From positions 62,001 through 126,000 of the forward strand of contig NZ_SPUI01000010.1 in the NCBI RefSeq assembly GCF_004522095.1: a DNA stretch of 64,000 nt. The letters run 5' to 3'. The stretch is from Nocardioides sp. 503 (lineage in GTDB: Bacteria; Actinomycetota; Actinomycetes; Propionibacteriales; Nocardioidaceae). Under the pieces are notes generated by a model, which did no database searches, had not been told where the DNA came from, and worked only from the letters and a program-made list of their open reading frames with translations. Below are positions 17,963-27,054 of this stretch, one piece after another. A program made the position numbers and the translations under genes. The stretch's first letter is position 1; every line of letters begins with the position of its first letter.

Positions 17963-18546
17963 CGGGCGCGCTCCTCGGTCGACTCGAGCGCGGCGTCGTC
18001 CTCGACGACGGGAGGACGGGTGCGCCCGGAGGCGGCCGCCTTGAGCAGGGCGCCCTCGCAGTGGTCGAGCCAGCGCAGCTCGGCCTCCGCGGAGAACCGG
18101 AGGTGGTCCAGCACGAGTGACCAGGCGAGCCCGGCGTCGTCGCCCGGCTCCTGCTTGAGCCGGGTGAGGTCCTGCAGGCGGCGCATCGTCGCCACGCGCT
18201 GCGTCTGGACGATGGCCTGCACGTCGAGGCCCGGGGTCGTGGAAGCCAGCGCGAGCTTGATCGCCAGCTCGTCGCGCGGCCGGTCCGCGTGCGTGACCGG
18301 CTTGGCGAACCACTCGCCGAGGGTGCTCACCCCCGCAGCGGTGAGCGCGTAGCGCTGACGACCCTCGTCGTCGGTGGCCTGGGGCTCGATCAGCCCGTCG
18401 CGCTCCAGCCGGGTGAGCGTGGAGTAGACCTGGCCGATGTTGAGGGGCCAGGTGGACCCGGTGGCGTGCTCGAACTCCGCGCGGAGCTGGTAGCCGTACA
18501 TGGGGCCGTGCCGCAGCAGGGCGAGGAGACCGTGGGGGATGCTCAT
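17959..18546 (-). CDS. PadR-family transcriptional repressor
   Basis: The protein has 195 residues from the ATG at 18546. The winged helix occupies residues 1-90 (LLALLRHGPMYGYQL, VYSTLTRLERDGLIE, RYALTAAG). The C-terminal half is a helical dimerisation or ligand domain (PadR_C). It is the first gene of the ABC operon, the usual arrangement for PadR repressors that sense the exported compound. The start codon sits inside the large palindrome at 18544-18577, with no Shine-Dalgarno in front, so the mRNA is likely leaderless and self-repressed. Confidence 0.92.
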   Translation of the reverse strand: MSIPHGLLALLRHGPMYGYQLRAEFEHATGSTWPLNIGQVYSTLTRLERDGLIEPQATDDEGRQRYALTAAGVSTLGEWFAKPVTHADRPRDELAIKLALASTTPGLDVQAIVQTQRVATMRRLQDLTRLKQEPGDDAGLAWSLVLDHLRFSAEAELRWLDHCEGALLKAAASGRTRPPVVEDDAALESTEERAR

Positions 18547-18577
18547 GGATACGGAGTATGCATACCGAGTATCCATG
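18544..18577 (-). promoter_or_regulatory. PadR operator: 34-bp interrupted palindrome
   Basis: Outer arms CATGGATAC (18544-18552) and GTATCCATG (18569-18577) are perfectly inverted around a central palindrome GTATGCATAC (18556-18565). The GTAT/ATAC steps fit PadR-type sites. The palindrome covers the proposed -10 box and the start codon of the PadR gene, so binding would block both initiation of transcription and the first codon. Confidence 0.7.
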
Positions 18578-18583
18578 TGACAA
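18555..18583 (-). promoter_or_regulatory. Promoter of the PadR-ABC operon
   Basis: On the minus strand TTGTCA (18583-18578) and CATACT (18560-18555) are separated by exactly 17 bp, a good sigma-70-type pair. The -10 box ends 8 bases before the A of the ATG, which fits a leaderless transcript. The promoter is embedded in the palindrome at 18544-18577. Confidence 0.55.
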
Positions 18584-18683
18584 GCGACGCGCCGCGAGTG
18601 TCGTCAAAGCACCTCCCCGGCCCCCCGATCTGCGCGACGATGGCGCGCCGGTTCCTCCGGCACCGAGACACAGGGGGTGGCGG

Positions 18684-20639
18684 ATGGCACGGACCGGACA
18701 GCAGCTGCGCGCGCGCACGGCGAAGGCGATCTCGACGGGGGGGTCGGGCACCCGCACGACCACCACCCCGCGGTCGGACCTGGGCGACCGGCTGCGCTAC
18801 CGGTTCGACAACAGCATGTCGCGCGGCACGCCGGCGCTGATCGCCTGGCTCACCGTCGCGACCGTCGTGCTGATCGTCGTGTTCTCGGTGTTCGTCACCG
18901 TGCTCGGGCTGCGCCCGGACTCTGATGCGCCGGGTGGCTTCCTGCACGAGATGTTCTACAGCCTGCTGCACGCGCTGGACCCGGGGACGATCGGTGGCGA
19001 CGACCCCAGCTCCTGGCGGTTCGTGCTCACGATGCTGGCGCTGACCATCGCCGGCCTCTTCATCGTGAGCGCCCTCATCGGCGTGATCGCCGCCGGCATC
19101 GACACCAAGCTGGCCGACCTGCGTCGCGGCCGCTCGATCGTCCTGGAGCAGGACCACACGGTGATCCTGGGCTGGTCGGACTCGATCTACACGATCATCA
19201 GCGAGCTGACGCTGGCCAACGAGAGCCGTCGCAAGCCGGTCATCGTGATCCTGGCCGACCGCGACAAGGTGGACATGGAAGACGACGTCGCCGCCAAGGT
19301 CCCCGACCTGCGCGGCACTCGCGTCATCTGCCGCTCCGGCTCGCCGATGGACATCGACGACCTGGCGCTGAGCAGCCACACCAGTGCGCGCTCGGTCATC
19401 CTGCTCGCCCCCGAGACCTCCGAGGACCCCGACAGCGAGGTCATCAAGACGCTGCTCGCGCTGACCCACGGGGGAGCCGACGGCCCCAACATCGTGGCCG
19501 AGATCCGCAACCCCACCAACCTCGAGGCCGCCCGCCTGGTCGGCGCCGACCGCACCGTCCTGCTGGACATCCGCGAGACCGTGGCCAAGCTCGTCGTGCA
19601 GACCTCGCGCCAGTCCGGTGCGGCGGCGGTCTACACCGAGCTCTTCGACTACGACGGCGACGAGATCTACTTCCTGGAGCACCACGACCTCGGCGCGCAG
19701 ACCTACGGCGACGCGGTGCTCGCCTTCGAGAAGGCCTCGGTCATCGGGCTGATCGAGGACGGCGTCCCGACCCTCAACCCGCCCGCGGACACGCTCGTGG
19801 GCAACCGCACGCTGGTCGTCGTCGCCGAGGACGACGCCGGGCTGGAGCACGAGGGCCGCACGCTCACGCGGCCCGACCTGTCCGCGCTCGGCACGGCGGT
19901 CCCCAGCGAGGAGCAGCCGACCCACGGCGTGCTCATCGGGTGGAACGAGCGCGCCCCGATCGTGCTCCGCGAGCTCGACCACTACGCGCCCGCCGGCTCC
20001 ACGCTGACCGTCCTCACGTCGTTCGGCACCCCGGTCGTGCCGGAGCTGGACCACCTCGCGGTCACCGTGGTCGGCGCCTCGACCACGGACCGCGCGACCC
20101 TGGAGACCCACGTGGTCGACGGCCTCGACCAGGTCATCGTGCTCTGCTACTCCGACCACCTCGGCGTCCAGGCCGCCGACGCCCGCACGCTGGTCACGCT
20201 GCTCCACGTGCGCGACATCCTCGGCCGGATCGGCTCGGCTACCCCGGTCGTCACCGAGATGCTCGACGACCGCAACCGCGTGCTGGCCCAGGTCGCCCAC
20301 GTCGACGACGTGGTCGTCAGCGGCGAGATCGTCAGCCTGCTCGTGACCCAGCTCTCCGAGGACCGCCGGCTCGAGGCGGTGTTCGGCCAGCTGCTGGGCG
20401 ACGAGGGCAGCGAGATCTACCTGCGGCCCGCCGAGTGGTACGTCCAGCCGGGCCTCGAGGTCACCTACGCCACCGTCGTCGCGGGCGCCTCCGCGCGGGG
20501 CGAGACGGCGCTGGGCTACCGGTCCCTGTCGCTCGGCGAGGAGGACGTGGCAGGCTTCGGTGTCGTGGTCAACCCCGCGAAGTCCCAGACCTTCACCGTC
20601 CAGGACGGCGACCGCGTCGTCGTCCTCGCCGAGACCTGA
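18684..20639 (+). CDS. CASTOR/POLLUX-related ion channel
   Basis: The protein has 651 residues. A basic cytoplasmic N-terminus precedes a membrane helix (about 52-76), a re-entrant pore-like segment (MFYSLLHALDPGTIGG, about 91-106) and a second helix (about 112-138). The rest is soluble: two Rossmann-like RCK modules (HTVILGWSD near 155, HGVLIGWNE near 415), as in plant CASTOR/POLLUX and related bacterial channels. It probably gates cation flux in response to a ligand bound by the RCK ring. The ion is not deducible. A GGGGGTGG ribosome site precedes the ATG. Confidence 0.85.
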   Translation: MARTGQQLRARTAKAISTGGSGTRTTTTPRSDLGDRLRYRFDNSMSRGTPALIAWLTVATVVLIVVFSVFVTVLGLRPDSDAPGGFLHEMFYSLLHALDPGTIGGDDPSSWRFVLTMLALTIAGLFIVSALIGVIAAGIDTKLADLRRGRSIVLEQDHTVILGWSDSIYTIISELTLANESRRKPVIVILADRDKVDMEDDVAAKVPDLRGTRVICRSGSPMDIDDLALSSHTSARSVILLAPETSEDPDSEVIKTLLALTHGGADGPNIVAEIRNPTNLEAARLVGADRTVLLDIRETVAKLVVQTSRQSGAAAVYTELFDYDGDEIYFLEHHDLGAQTYGDAVLAFEKASVIGLIEDGVPTLNPPADTLVGNRTLVVVAEDDAGLEHEGRTLTRPDLSALGTAVPSEEQPTHGVLIGWNERAPIVLRELDHYAPAGSTLTVLTSFGTPVVPELDHLAVTVVGASTTDRATLETHVVDGLDQVIVLCYSDHLGVQAADARTLVTLLHVRDILGRIGSATPVVTEMLDDRNRVLAQVAHVDDVVVSGEIVSLLVTQLSEDRRLEAVFGQLLGDEGSEIYLRPAEWYVQPGLEVTYATVVAGASARGETALGYRSLSLGEEDVAGFGVVVNPAKSQTFTVQDGDRVVVLAET

Positions 20640-20643
20640 GCCG

Positions 20644-21204
20644 ATGCCCCACGAGCTGTGGCTGGTCCGGCACGGACCGACCGAGTGGAGCGAGAACGGT
20701 CGCCACACGTCGGTGACCGACCTGCCCCTGCTGCCGCACGGCGAGGAGCTGGCCCGCACCCTGGCCGAGCCGCTGGCGCAGCAGGACTTCGCGCTGGTGC
20801 TGACCAGCCCGCGCCAGCGGGCCCGGCGCACGGCGGAGCTGGCCGGCTTCGCGCACGCCGAGCCCGACGAGGACCTCGTCGAGTGGGCCTACGGCGACTA
20901 CGAGGGCGTGACCACCCCCGAGATCCGCGAGACGGTGCCCGACTGGACCGTGTGGACGCACCCGTGTCCCGGCGGCGAGACCGCCGACGAGGTGGGCGCC
21001 CGGCTGGACCGGATCGTGGCGCGCGCCGAGCACGCCGAGGGCCGGACCCTGGTCTTCGCCCACGGGCACTCGCTGCGGGTGCTGACCGCGCGGTGGCTCG
21101 GGCTGCCGGTCGTCGACGGGCGGCTGTTCCGGTTGGACACCGCCACCGTGTCGGTCCTCGGCCACGAGCGGGAGAACCCGGTCGTCCTGCGCTGGAACTC
21201 TTGA
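20644..21204 (+). CDS. Histidine phosphatase family protein
   Basis: The 186-residue protein begins ELWLVRHGPTEWSENGRH, with the RHG catalytic loop. The second catalytic His is in LVFAHGHSLR, and the proton-donor Glu is likely in VEWAYGDYEG. This fits the phosphoglycerate mutase-like acid phosphatases. It starts 4 bp after the channel gene. Such enzymes act on sugar phosphates or other small phosphate esters; the substrate is not indicated. Confidence 0.92.
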   Translation: MPHELWLVRHGPTEWSENGRHTSVTDLPLLPHGEELARTLAEPLAQQDFALVLTSPRQRARRTAELAGFAHAEPDEDLVEWAYGDYEGVTTPEIRETVPDWTVWTHPCPGGETADEVGARLDRIVARAEHAEGRTLVFAHGHSLRVLTARWLGLPVVDGRLFRLDTATVSVLGHERENPVVLRWNS

Positions 21205-21235
21205 CCGCGCCGCGGTTCGCCACCACCGTGGTCCC

Positions 21236-21871
21236 ATGTCCCTGTCCTCGGGCTGCCCCCGCTGCCCCGCGCCGGTGCTCCACACGGACGGCCGCTGGAG
21301 CTGCCCCGACCACGGCGAGGTCGCGCCCCTGTGGCGCCCCGACGAGGCGACGTACGACGCGTTCGGCGACCACCTCCTCGCCGCCGACGGCTTCCCGACG
21401 CTGACCTGCTGGCCGCTTGGGCCGGGCTGGAGCGTCACCGACTTCGCCGTCGTCGGGGCGGAGCCCGGCCGGACGCGCGCCACGATGAGCTGCATCTCCG
21501 GCACCAGTGCCCAGGACGGGCCCGTCGACGTGATCGTGGTGACCGAGGAGCCCGGGACCGGCCTGGGCGCCCGGGTCGCCGGCACCCGCCACGACGACCC
21601 CGGCGACGAGGTCGGCGAGGGCCCGCCGATGGTCAAGATCCGCGTCGACCACCAGCCGCTGTCGCTGTGGCCGGTGTCGACGAGCGACGGCTCGCAGGAG
21701 TGGGACCGCTCCGTCGTCGCCGGCGAGGCCGGCGGCCGGTGGCTGTGGCTGGTCCTGCGCCCCGCGTCCGCGGTGCTGCTGCTGCGACCCGACTGGGTGC
21801 TGCGCGACCTCTCCTCGGTCGGTCCGGGGCTGCTGGAGGTGCCCTTCGGGGGTCCGGCGCCCGCGTGGTGA
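21236..21871 (+). CDS. DUF6758-like protein with N-terminal zinc ribbon
   Basis: The protein has 211 residues. It begins with CPRCPAPV ... WSCPDHG, a C-x2-C/C-x2-H zinc-ribbon-like module. A domain with WPLGPGWSVTDFAVVG, EEPGTGLGARVAG and GGRWLWLVLRP follows. This is the DUF6758 pattern as I recall it, found in actinobacteria next to PHP and MarC genes, the order seen here. Function unknown. Confidence 0.75.
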   Translation: MSLSSGCPRCPAPVLHTDGRWSCPDHGEVAPLWRPDEATYDAFGDHLLAADGFPTLTCWPLGPGWSVTDFAVVGAEPGRTRATMSCISGTSAQDGPVDVIVVTEEPGTGLGARVAGTRHDDPGDEVGEGPPMVKIRVDHQPLSLWPVSTSDGSQEWDRSVVAGEAGGRWLWLVLRPASAVLLLRPDWVLRDLSSVGPGLLEVPFGGPAPAW

Positions 21872-21897
21872 GCCCGCTCACGCCCTAGTCTTCTTGG

Positions 21898-22776
21898 GTG
21901 CGCATCGACCTCCACACCCACTCCCGGGCCAGCGACGGGACCGACACCCCGGCCGAGCTGGTGCGCGCCGCCTCCGGTGCCGGGCTGGACGTCGTGGCGA
22001 TCACCGACCACGACACCGCCACCGGCTGGGCCGAGGCAGAGGAGACCGCCCGGGAGGTCGGGATCGAGCTGGTGCGCGGCATGGAGGTCAGCACCCGTCA
22101 CCAGGGCGCGGGCGTCCACATGCTGGCCTACCTGCCCGACCCCACGCACCCCGGGCTCGAGCAGGCGCTGGCCAAGATCCTCGCCGGTCGCAACTCCCGG
22201 GTGCCCGCGATGCTGGAGCGGCTGCGGACCCACGGCATCGCCATCCAGGCCCAGGACGTGCGCCGGGTCTCCCCGGGCACCGCGGCCACCGGCCGCCCCC
22301 ACGTCGCCGACGCGCTCGTCGAGCTGGGGGTCGTGTCCGACCGCACCGAGGCGTTCCGCCAGTGGCTCAACCCCGGCCGTCCGGCCTACGTCGACCGCTA
22401 CGCCGCCTCGCTCCTCGACGTCATGGCGGTCGTCGCGCAGGCCGGGGGAGTGAGCGTGATCGCGCACCCCTGGGGCCGGCACGGTCCCGACCAGCCCGAC
22501 GAGGCCGAGATCGCCGCGCTGGCACAGGCCGGGCTCGCCGGCCTCGAGGTCGACCACCAGGACCACGGCGCCGACGACCGCTGCCGGCTGCGCGCGATCG
22601 CCCGCAACCTGGGGCTGGTGGTCACCGGCTCCAGCGACTACCACGGCACGGGCAAGCGCGACCACGACCTCGGCGTCAACACCACCGCCCCGGAGGAGTA
22701 CGCCCGCCTGCTCGAGCTCGCCGCGGCCGCCGCGCAGCGCTCGGGGCGCGCCACGCCGCAGGTCCTGCGCCCGTGA
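21898..22776 (+). CDS. PHP-domain phosphoesterase (YciV/RNase AM-like)
   Basis: The 292-residue protein has all the PHP metal motifs: DLHTHSRASDG, ITDHDT, VSVIAHPWG and GSSDYHG. The length and motif spacing match the family of E. coli YciV, which removes phosphate from 3',5'-nucleoside bisphosphates and acts on RNA ends. The GTG start at 21898 follows a 26-bp gap. The MarC gene overlaps the stop by 4 bp (GTGA). Confidence 0.88.
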   Translation: MRIDLHTHSRASDGTDTPAELVRAASGAGLDVVAITDHDTATGWAEAEETAREVGIELVRGMEVSTRHQGAGVHMLAYLPDPTHPGLEQALAKILAGRNSRVPAMLERLRTHGIAIQAQDVRRVSPGTAATGRPHVADALVELGVVSDRTEAFRQWLNPGRPAYVDRYAASLLDVMAVVAQAGGVSVIAHPWGRHGPDQPDEAEIAALAQAGLAGLEVDHQDHGADDRCRLRAIARNLGLVVTGSSDYHGTGKRDHDLGVNTTAPEEYARLLELAAAAAQRSGRATPQVLRP

Positions 22777-23390
22777 GCAGCGTCCTGGACACCGTGCTGT
22801 TCGTCGAGGTGTTCGTGACCCTCTTCGTGATCATGGACCCCGTCGGCACGGTCCCGATCTTCCTGTCCCTGACCGGGGGGCGGTCGCCGGCCTCGGCCCG
22901 CCGCGCCGCGTGGCAGGCGGTGGCCGTGTCGTTCTTCGTGATCACGGTCTTCGCGTTCTTCGGCCAGCAGATCCTGGAGTACCTCCACATCTCGCTGCCC
23001 GCCCTCCAGTGCGCCGGCGGGCTGCTGCTGCTCCTGGTGGCGCTGGAGCTGCTCACCGGCAACGAGAAGGAGCCCACCGCCCAGGTCGGCACCAACGTGG
23101 CGCTGGTCCCGCTCGGCACCCCGCTGCTCGCCGGCCCCGGCGCCATCGTGGCCACGATGCTCTTCACCCGCGAGGTCGACAGCGTCCCCACGTTCGTCGC
23201 GGTCGCTCTCGGCGTGGTCCTGGTCCACGCCAGCCTGTGGGCGGCGATGCGCTACTCGCTGCCGATCCTGCGGCTGATCCGCGAGAGCGGCGTCCTGCTG
23301 GTGACCCGGATCGCCGGGCTGCTGCTCTCCGCGATCGCCGTGCAGCTGGTGGCCGACGCGGTGCGCGCGTTCATCAACGGCGAGGGCTGA
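22773..23390 (+). CDS. MarC-family integral membrane protein
   Basis: The 205-residue protein has six hydrophobic helices and the family motifs MDPVGTVPIFLSLT near the start and TPLLAGPGAI in the middle. Despite the name, MarC proteins have no proven drug-resistance role. The GTG start overlaps the PHP stop by 4 bp, so the pair is co-translated. Confidence 0.9.
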   Translation: MSSVLDTVLFVEVFVTLFVIMDPVGTVPIFLSLTGGRSPASARRAAWQAVAVSFFVITVFAFFGQQILEYLHISLPALQCAGGLLLLLVALELLTGNEKEPTAQVGTNVALVPLGTPLLAGPGAIVATMLFTREVDSVPTFVAVALGVVLVHASLWAAMRYSLPILRLIRESGVLLVTRIAGLLLSAIAVQLVADAVRAFINGEG

Positions 23391-23421
23391 GCCCGCTCGG
23401 CGCTTGGGCTGGGCCCTGGGC

Positions 23422-24183
23422 TCAGCGGCGGCCCATCGACTGGTAGGCCTGGAGCGCCCGGGTCGGGACCAGCTTGGTCATGGCGACGACCGTCCGGTAC
23501 TGCGCGCCCGGGATGGAGTAGGTCCGGCCCTTGTCGAAGTCCTTGAGCGCCTTGGTCACCAGGAAGTCGGCGTCGAGCCACATGAAGCCCGGCGCCGAGC
23601 CGCGCCCGACGTCCATCCGCTCGTGGAACTCGGTCTTGGTGAAACCAGGGCACAGCGCCATCACGCTCACGCCCTGCGGGCGGTACTCGTTGGCGGCCCA
23701 CTCGCTGAAGCTGTTGACCCACGCCTTGGCCGCCGCGTAGGTCCCGCGCGGGAGGAACGCCGCCACGCTGGACACGTTGATCACGCCGCCGTGACCGCGC
23801 TCGGCCATCGGGGCGAGTGCGGCGTGCGTCAGCCTCAGGACCGCGGTCACCAGCACCTCCAGCATCGCGGTCTCGGAGTCGACGTCGTTGTCGAGGAAGC
23901 GGCCCTTGAGCCCGAAGCCGGCGTTGTTGACCAGCAGGTCCACGGGCCGGTCCGGGTCGCCCAGCCGCGCCTCGACCTGCGCCAGCTGGTCGCGGTCGCC
24001 CAGGTCGGCCGGCAGCACCTCGACCTGCACGCCGTACCGCTCGGTGATCTCGGCGGCCACGGACTCCAGGCGCTCCCGGTCGCGGGCCACGAGCACCAGG
24101 TCGTGGCCGCGGGCGGCGAGCTGGTGGGCGAAGGCGTGGCCGATGCCGGCGGTGGGGCCGGTGACGAGCGCGGTGCGTGACAT
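23422..24183 (-). CDS. Short-chain dehydrogenase/reductase
   Basis: The 253-residue protein has the nucleotide motif TGPTAGIG, NNAGFG, and the catalytic Ser (NVSSVAAF) with YAAAK. The C-terminal region (GRTYSIPGAQYRTVV) resembles the DltE-like/YqjQ group of SDRs. The residue after the second strand is basic (ARDRERL), which favours NADP. Substrate unknown. It is convergent with MarC and divergent from parA. Confidence 0.9.
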   Translation of the reverse strand: MSRTALVTGPTAGIGHAFAHQLAARGHDLVLVARDRERLESVAAEITERYGVQVEVLPADLGDRDQLAQVEARLGDPDRPVDLLVNNAGFGLKGRFLDNDVDSETAMLEVLVTAVLRLTHAALAPMAERGHGGVINVSSVAAFLPRGTYAAAKAWVNSFSEWAANEYRPQGVSVMALCPGFTKTEFHERMDVGRGSAPGFMWLDADFLVTKALKDFDKGRTYSIPGAQYRTVVAMTKLVPTRALQAYQSMGRR

Positions 24184-24298
24184 GACGCCAGTAAAACAGC
24201 CCCGCCCGGCGCAGGTGCCGGGCCGTGCGGGGGCACCCGATGACGCACCGCGCCCGGGTGCCCCACCCGCGCGCCCCGGTCCGGCATGATGGACCCCG

Positions 24299-25102
24299 AT
24301 GACCAAGCAGCGCACCACCGTCCTCGCGGTCGCCAACCAGAAGGGCGGCGTCGCCAAGACGACCTCGGTCGCCTCCATCGGCGCGGCCCTGGCGGAGCTC
24401 GGCCAGAAGGTGCTGCTCGTCGACCTCGACCCGCAGGCGTGCCTGACGTTCTCGCTGGGCATCGACCCCGAGGACCTCGAGCTGTCGGTCCACCAGGTGC
24501 TCACGAAGGGCCTGGACCCCACCGAGGTGATCCTGGCGACCGAGGACGGCGTCGACCTGCTGCCGGCGACCATCGAGCTGGCCCGCGCCGAGGCCGACCT
24601 GCTGACCCGCACCGGACGCGAGCATGTCGTGCGCGGCGTGATCGAGGACCTCGCCGACAAGGGCGCCGGCTACGACTGGGTCCTGCTCGACTGCCCGCCC
24701 TCGCTGGGGGTCCTCACGGTGGCCGCGCTGACCGCCGCGGACGGCGTGCTCATCCCGCTGCAGTGCGAGACGCTGTCCCACCGCGGCGTCGGCCAGCTGC
24801 TCGACACCGTCCACGACGTGCGCCGCTTCACCAACAAGGACCTGGCGGTCTGGGGCGTGCTGCCCACGCTCTACGACGGTCGCACCACCCACTCCCGCAC
24901 GGTGCTGGAGACGATCTCGGAGACCTACGACCTGGAGGTCGTGGAGCCCCCGATCCCCAAGACCATCAAGTTCGCGGAGGCGCCCGCCGCCGGCCGCTCG
25001 ATCCTGTCCACGAGCCGCTCCAGCAAGGGCGCGAAGGCCTACCGCGAGGTCGCCGCCAACCTCGTCACGCGCAGCCGGCGCCCGAAGCGCGCGAAGCGGT
25101 GA
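24299..25102 (+). CDS. ParA-family ATPase (orphan, no ParB)
   Basis: The 267-residue protein has the deviant Walker A KGGVAKTT, switch I (DLDPQACLT) and Walker B (WVLLDCPPSL). The basic tail (RSRRPKRAKR) may bind DNA non-specifically. No parB or parS-like gene is adjacent, so it is probably not the chromosome-partition ParA. Orphan ParA proteins position other cargos. The L,D-transpeptidase gene follows after 4 bp, which hints at a link to cell-wall synthesis. Confidence 0.9.
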   Translation: MTKQRTTVLAVANQKGGVAKTTSVASIGAALAELGQKVLLVDLDPQACLTFSLGIDPEDLELSVHQVLTKGLDPTEVILATEDGVDLLPATIELARAEADLLTRTGREHVVRGVIEDLADKGAGYDWVLLDCPPSLGVLTVAALTAADGVLIPLQCETLSHRGVGQLLDTVHDVRRFTNKDLAVWGVLPTLYDGRTTHSRTVLETISETYDLEVVEPPIPKTIKFAEAPAAGRSILSTSRSSKGAKAYREVAANLVTRSRRPKRAKR

Positions 25103-25106
25103 CCGC

Positions 25107-25820
25107 GTGAGCAGGCACCGCGCCCCGGTCCGGCCCCGCTACGGGCGGATGGCGATCCTGGGGTCCTCCCTGGCGGTCACGCTCATCGCGGTCCTCGGAG
25201 GCACCGGGGTGCTGCCCTCGACCGCCGACGACACCCCTCAGGACCTGGTCGGCGACATCGCCGGCCTGACCGACGACACCTCGGCGATGCCGGCGCAGAC
25301 GTCCTCGCCCAGCCCCCTGGAGGAGCCCGACGCCGTCTCCGCGCCCGCCGGCAACGCCGACACCGACGACGCATCGGCCACCGAGGTGCGCTCGGAGGCG
25401 AAGGCGCGCGAGAAGGCGCTCCCGCCCGGCTCCGGCCAGGGCAAGCGCGTCGTCTTCAGCGAGAGCCGCCAGCGCGTGTGGCTCGTCGACGGCGAGGACC
25501 GGGTCGTCCGCACCTACCTGGTCTCGGGCAGCGCCTACGACAACCTCGATCCCGGCACGTTCGAGGTCTACTCCCGCTCCGAGGACGCCGTCGGCATCGA
25601 CGACTCCGGCACCATGAAGTACTTCGTCCGGTTCACCGAGGGCGACGCCGGTGCGGCCATCGGCTTCCACGACATCCCCGTCGACGACGGCAAGCGCGTC
25701 CAGACCTTCCGGCAGCTCGGCACCCCGCTCTCCCACGGCTGCATCCGCCAGCGCCGCTCCGACGCGATCCGGCTCTGGAACTTCGCGCCCCTCGGCACCA
25801 CGGTCGTCGTCACGACCTGA
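25107..25820 (+). CDS. L,D-transpeptidase (YkuD) with N-terminal membrane anchor
   Basis: The protein has 237 residues. A basic N-terminus and hydrophobic segment (about 15-33) anchor it, and a long Asp/Ser/Pro-rich linker (35-105) spans the wall. The YkuD domain (112-237) has GFHDIPV and the catalytic TPLSHGCIRQRRSDAIRLW motif, Cys included. It should form 3-3 cross-links in peptidoglycan or attach proteins to it. The GTG start is 4 bp from parA, so they are co-transcribed. Confidence 0.9.
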   Translation: MSRHRAPVRPRYGRMAILGSSLAVTLIAVLGGTGVLPSTADDTPQDLVGDIAGLTDDTSAMPAQTSSPSPLEEPDAVSAPAGNADTDDASATEVRSEAKAREKALPPGSGQGKRVVFSESRQRVWLVDGEDRVVRTYLVSGSAYDNLDPGTFEVYSRSEDAVGIDDSGTMKYFVRFTEGDAGAAIGFHDIPVDDGKRVQTFRQLGTPLSHGCIRQRRSDAIRLWNFAPLGTTVVVTT

Positions 25821-25875
25821 TCACCCCCTGGGCCACTGAGTTTCGCGGCGTCGCACGCGGGGCACGGTGCTGCCC

Positions 25876-27054
25876 ATGGATCACGAGAGTTCGGTCGAGC
25901 CGGATGCTGCGGCGGAACCCACCGAGCCCACGGAGCCGGCCCGTCCCGCACCGCCCTGGACCGAGCCGCGGAGCCTGTGGCCGCTCGTGGCCGTGCTGGC
26001 GGTGGTCGTCCTCGGGCTCTCGGTCGCGCTGGTCGTGGTGCGCACCGGTGAGGACGACCGGCCCCGGGCCGAGGTCGGCCAGCTCTTCGACGTGCCGTTC
26101 GAGGAGGACGCCCTGCCGCACTACGGCGAGGTACTGCTGCCGTGGGCGCGGACGAAGGCCGGGGCCGGCTCCACGCGCGAGGAGCTGCCCGACCTGGTGG
26201 GGGCAGAGGCCAACGTGCGAGCGCCGGAGGGTGGCCGTTTCGTGCGGGTCGAGGTGAAGCTGGAGGAGGACTACATCATCCCCTTGTCCTCCATCGGCCG
26301 GCCGTACTCGCAGGAGACCGAGGTGGTCCTGCGCGCCGACGGACGCGACTATCCCGTGTCCGGGCGCGACGGGCTCGTCCTCGACCCCAACGGTCCTCTT
26401 CAGCAGGGAGGCGCGGTCTGGGTGGCCGTCGACGGTGACCCGAGCGACCTCGAGGTGCGCGTCACCGTCGACGGCGTGACCCAGGTCGTCGACGCCTCCG
26501 ACGGGTCCGTCGAGAACGGACCGGCGGCTCGCCTCGGCGAGCTCCCCTCCCAGGACGAGCTCCGGGCGATGCCGTCGATCCCGTGCGGCACGCCCGAGCG
26601 TCTCGACGACAGCGGGATCAGGGTGGACTACCGCCCCGGCCTGAAGTGCCTCGTGCAGCTGACCCTGCGCACGCCGTACGTCGACGGGCTGGGCTGGGCC
26701 GATGAGGGCCGCGAGTTCCTCGTGGTGCACGTCGTCCGCCCCCGCCGCCTGTCCCTGGTCAGCGGACGCGGTGACGCCGCGACGTTCTGGGACGACGACC
26801 TGCAGTTCTCGGCACTCCTCGGCGACGCGGAACCGCTCCGTCCGGCCGCGAACGTCAACGACCTCAATGCGGGGTTCTTGAGCATCTCGGACCCCGACGA
26901 CCCCGACCAGTTCGTCTTCGACGTCGCGGTGGGGGAGCCGACTCCCGGCCTCACCTTCGACTACGAGGGACAGGCCATCGACGGCGAGCCGTTCGTCCAG
27001 GAGCGGCGGCCGTTGCACTTCCAGTGGACCATCTCGGGCGGAGACCTCTCATGA
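25876..27054 (+). CDS. Membrane-anchored protein of unknown function (paralogue 1)
   Basis: About 392 residues from the ATG at 25876; the GTG at 25867 adds three. A Glu/Pro-rich cytoplasmic tail precedes one membrane helix (about 34-57). The outside part is beta-rich with no recognised domain. It shares a pattern with the next gene: 'V-x-x-D-G-x-T-Q-x-x' in the middle and LGWADEG later, so the two are a tandem duplication. A conserved Cys pair (IPCGTPE, LKCLVQL) may form a disulfide. The stop overlaps the next start by 4 bp. Confidence 0.75.
   Translation: MDHESSVEPDAAAEPTEPTEPARPAPPWTEPRSLWPLVAVLAVVVLGLSVALVVVRTGEDDRPRAEVGQLFDVPFEEDALPHYGEVLLPWARTKAGAGSTREELPDLVGAEANVRAPEGGRFVRVEVKLEEDYIIPLSSIGRPYSQETEVVLRADGRDYPVSGRDGLVLDPNGPLQQGGAVWVAVDGDPSDLEVRVTVDGVTQVVDASDGSVENGPAARLGELPSQDELRAMPSIPCGTPERLDDSGIRVDYRPGLKCLVQLTLRTPYVDGLGWADEGREFLVVHVVRPRRLSLVSGRGDAATFWDDDLQFSALLGDAEPLRPAANVNDLNAGFLSISDPDDPDQFVFDVAVGEPTPGLTFDYEGQAIDGEPFVQERRPLHFQWTISGGDLS

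Noticed and set aside
24299..25102. Chromosome-partition ParA
   Set aside because: No parB partner and no origin-proximal genes in the surroundings.
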